A stretch of DNA of 64,000 bases from a virus. Below, piece after piece: positions 40,303 to 47,700 of this stretch (the stretch's first letter is position 1; each line of letters begins with the position of its first letter). The notes below the pieces were generated by a model. It was given only the letters and a program-made list of their open reading frames with translations, had not been told where the DNA came from and did no database searches. A program made the position numbers and the translations under genes. The DNA is taken from positions 62,001 through 126,000 of IMG/VR virus record IMGVR_UViG_3300020448_000002. The stretch is one strand, 5' to 3'.

Positions 40303-40308
40303 TAACAA

Positions 40309-41115
40309 ATGTCGGCAACTCAACCTGCAAGTAAAACTGAATTAAAAGACTATGCTCTTCGTAGATTAGGATATCCTACGATAGACATTAACGTTGCTAC
40401 TGAGCAATTAGATGATCTAATAGAAGAGGCAATAGATTACTATCAAGAATATCATTATAACGGAAGTTATAAGTCATTCATGAGAATAGAAGTTACTGAT
40501 GCTATAAAAACTGCTGCACAAACTTACGATCAACAAGGTTCTACTGCGTGGTATGAAGCAAAAAATTATGTTGATTCACCACCTGGCATGCTAGGAATAA
40601 ATCATGTATATACAATGATTGGTGCATCAAGTATAGTACCTGGTAATATTTTTAATATTAAATATCAAATATTTTTAAATGATATCTATGCAATGACGCA
40701 TGGACATATATTACATTACTTCTTAACTTCACAGTATCTTGAAACTCTTGATTGGGTAACTAATTCTCAACAGAATCGTAGAGTTAAATGGAATGAGCAT
40801 CAAGGAAAAATTTATATGGATATGGATTGGAATGACTTTACTGCAGGAGACTACATACTAGTAGACTGCACTATGAGACAAGATCCAGATACATATACAG
40901 CAATGTATAATGACAACTGGTTAAAGGATTATGTAGAAGCATTATTCCAACAACAGTGGGGTAGAAACTTGAGTAAGTATGATGGCATTCAGATGCTAGG
41001 TGGTGTCACTTTAAACGGTAGACAGATCTTAGAAGATGGATCAACCTTTAAGAAAGATCTTGAAGAAGAACTTCGTAATCGTTATGAACTTCCACCTTTA
41101 GATTTGGTAGGTTAA
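40309..41115 (+). CDS. gp13: neck protein gp13
   Basis: A 268-residue protein whose N-terminus (L-K-D-Y-A-L-R-R-L-G-Y-P, I-N-V, Q-L-D-D-L-I-E-E-A-I-D-Y-Y-Q-E-Y-H-Y) is that of the marine T4-like gp13 neck protein, which joins the filled head to the tail. It is followed directly by gp14 and gp15 as in T4. It starts 6 nt after the fibre gene, so it is probably co-transcribed with it. Length is a little shorter than T4 gp13 (309). Confidence 0.85.
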   Translation: MSATQPASKTELKDYALRRLGYPTIDINVATEQLDDLIEEAIDYYQEYHYNGSYKSFMRIEVTDAIKTAAQTYDQQGSTAWYEAKNYVDSPPGMLGINHVYTMIGASSIVPGNIFNIKYQIFLNDIYAMTHGHILHYFLTSQYLETLDWVTNSQQNRRVKWNEHQGKIYMDMDWNDFTAGDYILVDCTMRQDPDTYTAMYNDNWLKDYVEALFQQQWGRNLSKYDGIQMLGGVTLNGRQILEDGSTFKKDLEEELRNRYELPPLDLVG

Positions 41116-41116
41116 A

Positions 41117-42043
41117 ATGGCAATTTCTAATACTCCTGCTCAAGATTACGTTCAATCAGACTACAGTAATAGTGGTCGTTTGAGAGCGAATGGTTCTGAA
41201 CAAGAACAAAAATTTATTGAAAACTTAGTAGTAGAGAGTATTGAAATTTATGGACAAGACATCTATTATGTTCCAAGGACTATCGTCAATCGTGACACGG
41301 TTTTCGGAGAAGATTCAGATGGTAAGTTCGAGTCTGCAAAACCAATCAGAGCATATATCAATAATGTCGAAGGATGGGAAGGACAAGGTGAGTTACTTAC
41401 AAAATTTGGAATACGTATCGAAGATAAAACAACGTTTATATTCTCCCGTGAAAAGTTTAAAGAAAAAATTGACGACTCTACAGTCCTTAATGTCGAAGGA
41501 AGACCTAACGAAGGGGATCTAATATGGTTTCCAATAACAAAACATTTATTTGAAATACAATTTGTAGAAGTAGAAAGACCTTTCTATCAGTTAGGTAGAA
41601 ATTTTGTATGGGAATGTCAGTGTGAACTCTTCGAGTACAGTGACGAATCAATCGATACTGGTCTTGCAGAACTAGATGCTATCGAGACTGCATTTGCAAA
41701 TGCTATTACAGTTGGTCTTGCTACTGGTGGTAGTGGTGACTTTACTGTAGGTGAGACTGTAACAGGTGGTTCTTCTAATGTTACTGCTGAAGTTAAGTCT
41801 TGGGATTCTGCTACTAGAACTCTTATTGTTATAAATCGTTCTGGAACATTCACAGTTCCCGAAACACTTACAGGAGGCACATCTAGTGCATCTTGGACAA
41901 CCGCATCTTATAACACCATAGATAATAAAAACATCGAGTACGATCAAAACAATGAGTTTGAAACTGCTGATGATGATATTATTGACTTCTCCGAAACTAA
42001 TCCATTTGGATCAGTCGGATCCACTAATGACTTGACAATCTAA
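41117..42043 (+). CDS. gp14: neck protein gp14 with inserted beta module
   Basis: gp14 partners gp13 in the neck. The conserved core is seen at residues 30-180 (E-Q-K-F-I-E-N-L-V-V-E-S-I-E-I-Y, Y-Y-V-P-R-T-I-V-N, K-F-G-I-R-I-E-D, G-D-L-I-W-F-P). The protein has 308 residues, against about 256 in T4. The extra part is a module at about residues 201-260 with G-D-F-T-V-G-E-T-V-T-G-G, A-E-V-K-S-W-D and G-T-F-T-V-P-E-T-L-T-G-G, shared with gp8, gp18 and the giant proteins. It starts 1 nt after gp13, and its stop overlaps the gp15 start (TAATG). Confidence 0.85.
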   Translation: MAISNTPAQDYVQSDYSNSGRLRANGSEQEQKFIENLVVESIEIYGQDIYYVPRTIVNRDTVFGEDSDGKFESAKPIRAYINNVEGWEGQGELLTKFGIRIEDKTTFIFSREKFKEKIDDSTVLNVEGRPNEGDLIWFPITKHLFEIQFVEVERPFYQLGRNFVWECQCELFEYSDESIDTGLAELDAIETAFANAITVGLATGGSGDFTVGETVTGGSSNVTAEVKSWDSATRTLIVINRSGTFTVPETLTGGTSSASWTTASYNTIDNKNIEYDQNNEFETADDDIIDFSETNPFGSVGSTNDLTI

Positions 42044-43074
42044 TGCTAGGCACTTATTCGTATCACGAAATATTCAGAAAGACCATCGTTGGTTTTGGAA
42101 CTCTATTCAACAATATTGAATTGAGAAGAAACACTGAGGTCATGAAAGTTCCTCTTGCTTATGGTCCTAAGCAAAAATTCTTAGCACGTTTAGATCAGAA
42201 CCCTGATCCTACAAATAAAAGAGTTCAGATTACTTTACCTAGAATTTCTTTTGAGATTGCAGGTGTTATGTATGATCCTGGTAGAAAAGTTTCTCCTACT
42301 CAGAAGATAAAAATTACAAAAGACGTAGATAAAAATTATAATACTTACATGCCAGTTCCATACAATTTAGATTTTGAACTAGCAATTATTTCTAAGAACC
42401 AAGATGATGGTCTACAAATTTTAGAACAGATATTACCTATATTTCAACCTCATTATAATTTACCTGTGAAGTTAATAACTCAAATGAAAGAGATAAAAGA
42501 TGTGCCTGTAGTTCTACAATCTATAGACTATGAAGATGATTATGAAGCAGATTTTTCTACTCGTAGAGCAATCATTTATACTCTAAGATTCACTGCAAAG
42601 ACATACCTATACGGTCCTGTTGTAGAGCAGAAAGTTATCAAGAAGACACAGGTCGATTACTATTCATCTACAAATACAAGTGTCGCACCAAGACAAGTTC
42701 GTTACACTGCTACACCAGAAGCATGGTCAGATAAGGATGGAGTTGTAGTTACTACGCTATCAGGTAACATTACAGCATCAACTACTAACATCCCTGTTGT
42801 AGACGCATCTACTCTTGCTAAATGGGACGATCTTTATATTGGTAGTGAAGTTATGAAAGTTACTAATATAACAGGTAACACAGTTCATGTACAAAGAGGT
42901 CGAAATGGAACTGTAGCAGCAACTGCAGTGGGTGGTGCACAAGTATTCAAACTTGATGCTGCTGATGATGTATTGGTCGATTCAGATGATGATTTTGGAT
43001 TTAATGAAACTACTTCATTCTTCCAAGATCAGAAGAAGTATAACCCTGTGAGTGGTGCCGATGAATCCATTTGA
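42043..43074 (+). CDS. gp15: tail sheath stabiliser / terminator gp15
   Basis: gp15 caps the tail tube and sheath at the neck. Matching features are the N-terminal Y-S-Y-H-E-I-F-R-K-T, F-x-x-L-F-N-N-I-E-L-R-R, V-P-L-A-Y-G-P-K-Q-K-F and L-P-R-I-S-F-E-I. The 343-residue length exceeds T4 gp15 (272). The extension at about residues 234-305 is a module (L-S-G-N-I-T-A-S-T-T-N-I-P-V, I-G-S-E-V-M-K-V-T, V-Q-R-G-R-N-G-T) also seen in the 1,389- and 2,409-residue proteins. The start overlaps the gp14 stop, and the end overlaps gp16 by 14 nt. Confidence 0.88.
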   Translation: MLGTYSYHEIFRKTIVGFGTLFNNIELRRNTEVMKVPLAYGPKQKFLARLDQNPDPTNKRVQITLPRISFEIAGVMYDPGRKVSPTQKIKITKDVDKNYNTYMPVPYNLDFELAIISKNQDDGLQILEQILPIFQPHYNLPVKLITQMKEIKDVPVVLQSIDYEDDYEADFSTRRAIIYTLRFTAKTYLYGPVVEQKVIKKTQVDYYSSTNTSVAPRQVRYTATPEAWSDKDGVVVTTLSGNITASTTNIPVVDASTLAKWDDLYIGSEVMKVTNITGNTVHVQRGRNGTVAATAVGGAQVFKLDAADDVLVDSDDDFGFNETTSFFQDQKKYNPVSGADESI

Positions 43075-43489
43075 CGGACTAGATAAAACTTTCGGAACTG
43101 AACCATCAGAACTGAAAAAACATGTAGAGAAAGTTAAACCTTCTCTTAAGAAGAGTGAAACACCTGATGTACAACAGGATTACGAGATATCTCGTGCTCA
43201 ACTACATAACTTAGTAATGAAAGGACAGGAGGCAGTAGATGGCATACTTGATGTGGCACGAGCGTCAGATCATCCTCGTGCTTATGAGGTGGCTGGGCAA
43301 CTCATCAAATCTGTGGGAGATGTAGCAGATAAGTTAATTGACTTACAAGGTAAGATGAAAGACCTTGATAAAGAAGAGAAAAAAGGTCCTACAAATGTAA
43401 CTAATGCTATGTTTGTAGGGAGCACATCTGATCTACAGAAGATGTTGAAGCAACAAAAACAGATAAATAAAGATACAGAAACAACATAG
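43061..43489 (+). CDS. gp16: terminase small subunit gp16
   Basis: 142 residues from the ATG at 43061. GTG codons 6-9 nt upstream would add only three residues, and ATG-N-P-F-D-G-L is preferred. The sequence is helical with a central R-A-Q-L-H-N-L-V-M-K-G-Q-E-A-V-D-G-I region and A-Y-E-V-A-G-Q-L-I-K, as in marine gp16 proteins. It follows gp15 as in T4. gp16 binds the concatemer and regulates the gp17 motor. Unlike T4, where gp17 follows directly, about 2.5 kb of small genes separates it from gp17. Confidence 0.82.
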   Translation: MNPFDGLDKTFGTEPSELKKHVEKVKPSLKKSETPDVQQDYEISRAQLHNLVMKGQEAVDGILDVARASDHPRAYEVAGQLIKSVGDVADKLIDLQGKMKDLDKEEKKGPTNVTNAMFVGSTSDLQKMLKQQKQINKDTETT

Positions 43490-43498
43490 ACAAAGACA

Positions 43499-44035
43499 AT
43501 GACAGTCCTTAATGTATTAAGCACCAACACTATTTCAGCAGGTGCAACCGAATATCAGGTTGTAAAAACTGGGTTTTATAGAGTTGGATCTACTGCAGGT
43601 GCAGCAACTGTAACCTTCGGTAGTGGTCCTGCAATCACACTTGTTCAGAATGAATTCATTCTTGTTAAAGGTGGTAAGCCAGGTCAAGCACAGATTATAA
43701 AAGCAGTAGACGATTCTACCGCAGATTACTTTGTTGGACAACATCTACAAGATAGTTCTGCCAACCATCCGTTTTCTGTAGGAGATTTCATTGCTGTTGT
43801 AGATAACAGTACAAGTCCTACCATAGACAGTAACTTTTTATCTGCAGGAACAGCAGGAAAGAAAATAACTGCAGCTAACAATGTTAATATGTTAAGTACA
43901 GATATAGATTCATCTAGTGCATCTGCTGATTACACACATTCATCAGGTCCTAAAGCACTAGTTCAACGCTGTGTAAAAATTGCTGCAGCAACAAGTGCAG
44001 TAATAGTAGAAGAAGTGCAAGTTGTCGGAGGCTAG
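43499..44035 (+). CDS. probable virion protein, 178 aa
   Basis: A beta-rich, Ser/Thr/Ala/Gly-rich protein with no charged helical stretches, resembling small marine phage virion proteins. It has a possible N-terminal sandwich (residues 1-60, V-T-F-G-S-G-P-A-I-T-L) and a conserved-looking K-A-L-V-Q-R-C-V-K-I near the C-terminus. It lies 9 nt after gp16 and ends 1 nt before the next start. No family was recognised with certainty; the virion role is inferred from composition and position. Confidence 0.6.
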   Translation: MTVLNVLSTNTISAGATEYQVVKTGFYRVGSTAGAATVTFGSGPAITLVQNEFILVKGGKPGQAQIIKAVDDSTADYFVGQHLQDSSANHPFSVGDFIAVVDNSTSPTIDSNFLSAGTAGKKITAANNVNMLSTDIDSSSASADYTHSSGPKALVQRCVKIAAATSAVIVEEVQVVGG

Positions 44036-44036
44036 C

Positions 44037-44708
44037 ATGCCAACGGTTAATCAAGAAGCAGAACGCATCGTTCGTGGAATGAAGAAGAACCAACACAGGT
44101 TCAAAAAACTTTATGGAAAACGTGACAAAGAAGTGATGTATGCCACTGCAAATAAACTAGCACAAAAGGAACAACTTAAAGTTATGTACTATTCAGACTT
44201 TATCCAATTAGTCGAAGGCAATCCTACAACAAGGATGCTTACAAAATCCAAGAAAAATGTAACTGGAAACATTTCGGCTGACAGAGGTGGAGATGAGAAA
44301 AAGAATAGAGAAAAGCGGAAAGGTCTTGAAAAAGATTTAAAGAAAAAAGGTATCGGATATAAAAAAGGTGTAGGTGAGTACAAGTACAAATCAGATGATG
44401 GAAAGGAAGGGACTGGAAAGGAAGTTTCTTACCAAACATCTAAACCAAATAAAATGAGCAAACGTCGTTTTGGAAAAGTAATGCGTCGTTTAGGTCGTAA
44501 ACATGGACAAGAATCCGTAATCACCAAAGACAAAGACAAACCCGCAAAGTTACATGACACCCAATCTAAAAAACCTAAAAAGTCAATCAGCCTAGGAAAA
44601 TCAAAATCAGGGAAGAATCCCAGTGGTGCAGGAGAGACTACAGGAACTAAAGTAAGAGGGGGTAAGATGCCTAAGAAAACTACTAAGCCAGCGTATCATT
44701 ACAATTAG
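44037..44708 (+). CDS. very basic protein of unknown function, 223 aa
   Basis: The start is placed at the ATG at 44037 because GGAGG lies 5-6 nt upstream; a TTG start 15 nt earlier is less likely. Residues 1-62 are helical (E-A-E-R-I-V-R-G-M-K-K-N-Q, F-I-Q-L-V-E-G). The remaining part is Lys/Gly/Ser-rich and probably disordered, with many K-K-x and K-S-G-K clusters and a short M-S-K-R-R-F-G-K-V-M-R-R-L-G-R segment. Strong positive charge would suit DNA or RNA contact, or internal virion packaging. That is inference only. Confidence 0.6.
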   Translation: MPTVNQEAERIVRGMKKNQHRFKKLYGKRDKEVMYATANKLAQKEQLKVMYYSDFIQLVEGNPTTRMLTKSKKNVTGNISADRGGDEKKNREKRKGLEKDLKKKGIGYKKGVGEYKYKSDDGKEGTGKEVSYQTSKPNKMSKRRFGKVMRRLGRKHGQESVITKDKDKPAKLHDTQSKKPKKSISLGKSKSGKNPSGAGETTGTKVRGGKMPKKTTKPAYHYN

Positions 44709-44721
44709 TAAGATACCCACT

Positions 44722-44859
44722 ATGGATAGAAAAAAAGAACTTAAAGAGGTAGAAAAGGAACTTGCCTCTATAAAAAAATTATTGAACCTTCAAAGAGATC
44801 ATGATATGAAGTCAGTAAAAATACCGTCTTCAAACCCTGATGAAATTTCAAAGAAATAA
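44722..44859 (+). CDS. small charged helical protein, 45 aa
   Basis: ATG at 44722, 13 nt after the basic protein's stop. Residues 1-25 are charged with leucines and isoleucines at heptad-like spacing, suggesting a short coiled coil. No clear ribosome site was seen. No family was recognised; the call rests on an open frame in a compact gene string and a late promoter following it. Confidence 0.4.
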   Translation: MDRKKELKEVEKELASIKKLLNLQRDHDMKSVKIPSSNPDEISKK

Positions 44860-44868
44860 ACTGTATCA

Positions 44869-44875
44869 ATAAATA
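44869..44875 (+). promoter_or_regulatory. late promoter motif ATAAATA within the small-gene cluster
   Basis: ATAAATA lies in the 38-nt gap before the ATG at 44898. A TAGGAATGGAG stretch between motif and start could serve as the ribosome site. Confidence 0.55.
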
Positions 44876-44897
44876 CTAGGAATGGAGTTGAAAGATC

Positions 44898-45059
44898 ATG
44901 TCCCATTATACGGTTGGTTATCACGATAACCAGAATCATCATTATGAAATTTGTGAGTATGCAGAAGATGCATATAATGCTATTAAGCAAGCAAGGGAAG
45001 ACCTTAATGGTTTTAATAACCCAAATGCTGCAGAGTATTGTATCAAGGAGGATGAATGA
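44898..45059 (+). CDS. small protein, 53 aa (MSHYTVGY-type)
   Basis: ATG at 44898 preceded by GGAG 12 nt upstream, and ending in ATGA overlap with the next gene. The sequence (H-Y-T-V-G-Y-H-D, H-Y-E-I-C-E-Y-A-E-D-A, A-I-K-Q-A-R-E-D-L) looks like a compact folded alpha/beta protein. It resembles small proteins I associate with the same locus in marine T4-like phages. Function unknown. Confidence 0.6.
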   Translation: MSHYTVGYHDNQNHHYEICEYAEDAYNAIKQAREDLNGFNNPNAAEYCIKEDE

Positions 45060-45220
45060 ACGGAAGACTAGACAAGGTTGCTATGACCAATAGGTTAATG
45101 CAATTAAAGAGAGAGTTACATTATAAGTGTGAGATAGGAGAAAAGGGTAAGTGGGAATGTATAGGTGCAAACGAATATTTAAACAAGACATTTGATGTAT
45201 TGGACGAATACTGGCAATAA
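45056..45220 (+). CDS. small protein, 54 aa
   Basis: ATG at 45056 overlaps the previous stop (ATGA), with an AAGGAGG site about 7 nt upstream of the start. It is a charged protein with a helical N-terminal part (M-T-N-R-L-M-Q-L-K-R-E-L), then two Cys (C-E-I-G-E-K-G-K-W-E-C) and a C-terminal V-L-D-E-Y-W-Q. Its stop overlaps the next ATG (TAATG). Coupling at both ends supports expression. Function unknown. Confidence 0.6.
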   Translation: MNGRLDKVAMTNRLMQLKRELHYKCEIGEKGKWECIGANEYLNKTFDVLDEYWQ

Positions 45221-45396
45221 TGGTCACAGTAGTCTGGTCAATAAATATAATGTGTGCTATACTGTTAATTGCAGTTGGCATTGTAATTTACTGGATCTTC
45301 AAGTACGATGAATGGTATCCGAATCCTATCACTACTACCACTACTAATGAGTCTGACCATGTGCGGGACAGCTCCAGTAACAGCGAATCTCATTGA
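45220..45396 (+). CDS. small single-pass membrane protein, 58 aa
   Basis: ATG at 45220 overlaps the previous stop. Residues about 3-27 form one strongly hydrophobic segment (I-M-C-A-I-L-L-I-A-V-G-I-V-I-Y-W-I-F), and the remainder is a polar Thr/Asn/Ser tail. The last 89 nt overlap the next gene in another frame. The polar tail would be short and exposed on one side of the membrane. Function unknown; small membrane proteins of this kind in T4-like phages can act in lysis or superinfection exclusion, but nothing here decides it. Confidence 0.55.
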   Translation: MVTVVWSINIMCAILLIAVGIVIYWIFKYDEWYPNPITTTTTNESDHVRDSSSNSESH

Positions 45397-45616
45397 TGAT
45401 AGAGATCAATTTTATGATGACTTATATGAAGCACTAGAAGATGCAAGACAATATCAAATACAACAGAATCAACCCAATCCTGCAGATACTATAAATAGTG
45501 CACTAGCAGAATTCTTGGAGAATGATTATGGGAGCAATGGTGCCACCGAGCAGGAAGAGTTGTTACAACTTCCGAGTAGTGTCGATAGACCGAGTAGTGG
45601 ATGGAGATACGATTGA
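45308..45616 (+). CDS. small secreted protein with signal peptide, 102 aa
   Basis: Residues 1-26 look like a Sec signal peptide: Arg5, a hydrophobic core I-L-S-L-L-P-L-L-M-S-L-T-M, then A-P-V-T-A before Asn27 as a likely signal peptidase I site. Cys19 is not in a good lipobox. The mature part is acidic and helical (D-D-R-D-Q-F-Y-D-D-L-Y-E-A-L-E-D-A) with a disordered C-terminus. It overlaps the membrane protein gene by 89 nt and the thermonuclease gene by 89 nt, in different frames. A periplasmic role is inferred from the signal peptide. Confidence 0.6.
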   Translation: MNGIRILSLLPLLMSLTMCGTAPVTANLIDDRDQFYDDLYEALEDARQYQIQQNQPNPADTINSALAEFLENDYGSNGATEQEELLQLPSSVDRPSSGWRYD

Positions 45617-45992
45617 TGTATCCATTGACTTAGGTTTTGATCTTATAAAAAAAGAAAGAGTTCGTATAGCAGGAGTCGATACTCCTGAGAAGAGAACAAG
45701 AGATCTAGAAGAAAAAGCATTAGGTATAGATGCTACAAACTGGATGAAAAAAAATTTAGAGGATACTATTGCAGGAGACGACGAACTCACTATTAGAACA
45801 GAACTTGTTGGTGGTATGGGTAAGTACGGTAGGCTTCTTGGTTGGTTATATGTTGGCGATGACGATGTATCACTCAACGAAAAAATGATCACCGAAGGTT
45901 ATGCATGGGAATATGACGGAGGCACGAAGAAGAAAGACTTTGAAGAGTTGAGAGAAATACGTAGATCACTTGGAACTTTACAGGCAGGTTAA
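45528..45992 (+). CDS. thermonuclease (staphylococcal nuclease-like)
   Basis: A Ca-dependent nuclease fold of the SNase family. Motifs seen are V-V-D-G-D-T-I-D, R-V-R-I-A-G-V-D-T-P-E (metal-binding Asp, catalytic Arg and Glu equivalents) and G-K-Y-G-R-L-L-G-W-L (second catalytic Arg equivalent), so the active site looks intact. The start is set at ATG 45528 because GGAG lies 7 nt upstream; ATGs at 45522 and 45537 are alternatives. It has no signal peptide, so a cytoplasmic role such as host DNA breakdown is inferred. Its stop overlaps the gp17 start (TTAATGG). Such nucleases are common next to the terminase in cyanophages. Confidence 0.85.
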   Translation: MGAMVPPSRKSCYNFRVVSIDRVVDGDTIDVSIDLGFDLIKKERVRIAGVDTPEKRTRDLEEKALGIDATNWMKKNLEDTIAGDDELTIRTELVGGMGKYGRLLGWLYVGDDDVSLNEKMITEGYAWEYDGGTKKKDFEELREIRRSLGTLQAG

Positions 45993-47641
45993 TGGCAGAA
46001 CAAGGTGTATACCTAGGTAATCCGAATCTTAAGAAAGCAAATGTTCCTCAGAACTTTACTAAGAAACAAGTTGCTGAGTATTTAAAATGTGCTGAAGATC
46101 CGATTTACTTTATAAGAAAATATATTAAGATTGTTTCTCTTGATGAAGGTGTAGTGCCATTTGACCTATATGACTTTCAAGAGGACATGGTTCAAAAGTT
46201 CCATGACAACAGATTTAATATAGCAAAGTTACCACGACAGTCTGGTAAGTCAACAGTCGTTACAGCATATCTATTATGGTTTGTTCTTTTTAATCCTAAT
46301 GTAAATGTCGCAATCCTCGCAAACAAAGCACCAACTGCAAGAGAAATGTTGGGACGTTTACAGTTATCTTACGAGAATCTTCCTAAATGGATGCAACAAG
46401 GTATACTGGGGTGGAACAAGGGATCCTTGGAGTTGGAGAACGGGAGTAAGATTCTGGCTTCAAGTACTAGTGCTTCTGCTGTTCGCGGTATGTCCTTTAA
46501 CATTATATTTTTGGACGAATTCGCGTTCGTTCCGAATCATATTGCTGAACAGTTTTTTGCTAGTGTGTATCCTACAATTTCATCTGGTAAGTCAACTAAA
46601 GTTATTATTATCTCCACTCCTCACGGGATGAATCTTTACTATAAGATTTGGCATGATGCACAAAGAGGAGTAAATAATTATATAACTACTGAGGTGCACT
46701 GGTCTCAAGTACCTGGCAGAGATGCCAAGTGGAAACAACAGACTATAGAAAATACTTCTGAAGCACAGTTCAGAGTTGAATTTGATTGTGAATTTTTAGG
46801 TTCAGTTGATACTCTTATATCTCCTAGTAAGTTAGGAGTAATGCCATATTCAGATCCAATAACACAGAATAGGGGGTTAGCAGTCTATGAAGATCGCAAG
46901 GAAGGAAATAATTATATACTTACTGTTGATGTCTCTCGTGGTATCGGAGGAGACTATTCAGCATTTTGCGTGATGGATACAACAACCGTTCCGTATAAAA
47001 TGGTTGCAAGGTATAAGAACAATGAAATTAAACCTATTATCTTTCCAGATATAATTGTCAATGTGGCAAAGAATTATAACAATGCATATATTTTATGTGA
47101 AGTAAATGACATAGGTGGACAAGTAGCAGACATCATTCAATATGATTTGGAATATGAAAATCTATTAATGGCTGCTATGCGTGGTAGAGCAGGTCAACAA
47201 CTAGGACAAGGTTTCTCTGGTAAGAAAACACAACTAGGTGTAAAGATGAGTACTGCAGTTAAACAAGTTGGTTGCTCTAATCTTAAAGCATTAATAGAAG
47301 ATGATAAATTATTAATTCCAGATTATGATACTATTTCAGAACTAACTACGTTTATTCAAAAAGGTAATTCATTTCAAGCGGAAGATGGATGTCATGATGA
47401 CCTTGCCATGTGTCTTGTTATTTTTGCATGGATGGCAATGCAAGATTACTTTAAGGAAATGAATGATAACGATGTGAGGGCAAGAATATATGCGGATCAA
47501 AGAGAATCAATAGAACAAGATATGGCACCATTTGGGTTTGTATCTGATGGTTTAGAAGATGATGTTATTGTGGATGCTCAAGGAGAAAGATGGGAACTCG
47601 CGGAATATGGCGACGTTCAGCACATGCTTGACTTTAGGTGA
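45992..47641 (+). CDS. gp17: terminase large subunit gp17
   Basis: The DNA packaging motor, with ATPase and headful nuclease domains. Residues 81-88 are the Walker A-like P-R-Q-S-G-K-S-T. Asp175-Glu176 lie in the Walker B I-I-F-L-D-E-F-A-F. I-I-S-T-P-H-G near 206-212 is the coupling motif. The nuclease acidic triad fits Asp313 (L-T-V-D-V-S-R-G), Glu370 (L-C-E-V-N-D) and Asp469/470 (C-H-D-D-L-A). At 549 residues it is shorter than T4 gp17 (610), mainly at the N-terminus, as usual in marine relatives. All key residues are present. Confidence 0.96.
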   Translation: MAEQGVYLGNPNLKKANVPQNFTKKQVAEYLKCAEDPIYFIRKYIKIVSLDEGVVPFDLYDFQEDMVQKFHDNRFNIAKLPRQSGKSTVVTAYLLWFVLFNPNVNVAILANKAPTAREMLGRLQLSYENLPKWMQQGILGWNKGSLELENGSKILASSTSASAVRGMSFNIIFLDEFAFVPNHIAEQFFASVYPTISSGKSTKVIIISTPHGMNLYYKIWHDAQRGVNNYITTEVHWSQVPGRDAKWKQQTIENTSEAQFRVEFDCEFLGSVDTLISPSKLGVMPYSDPITQNRGLAVYEDRKEGNNYILTVDVSRGIGGDYSAFCVMDTTTVPYKMVARYKNNEIKPIIFPDIIVNVAKNYNNAYILCEVNDIGGQVADIIQYDLEYENLLMAAMRGRAGQQLGQGFSGKKTQLGVKMSTAVKQVGCSNLKALIEDDKLLIPDYDTISELTTFIQKGNSFQAEDGCHDDLAMCLVIFAWMAMQDYFKEMNDNDVRARIYADQRESIEQDMAPFGFVSDGLEDDVIVDAQGERWELAEYGDVQHMLDFR

Positions 47642-47653
47642 CGTTTCAAAAAT

Positions 47654-47660
47654 ATAAATA
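47654..47660 (+). promoter_or_regulatory. late promoter motif ATAAATA upstream of gp18
   Basis: ATAAATA 40 nt before the sheath ATG, in the 59-nt gp17-gp18 gap. A TAGGAG ribosome site precedes the start. Confidence 0.65.
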
Positions 47661-47700
47661 ATCTTAGACAACCGCTAAGGCATTCTAGGAGTATATAAAC

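Noticed and set aside
44022-44036. TTG start for the basic 223-residue protein
   Set aside because: The ATG at 44037 has GGAGG at proper distance, while the TTG overlaps the previous gene and has no such site.
45241-45247. ATAAATA inside the 58-residue membrane protein gene
   Set aside because: It could serve the 102-residue gene, but it lies within coding sequence and such 7-mers are expected by chance in this AT-rich DNA. The same holds for ATAAATA at 45490-45496 before the thermonuclease.
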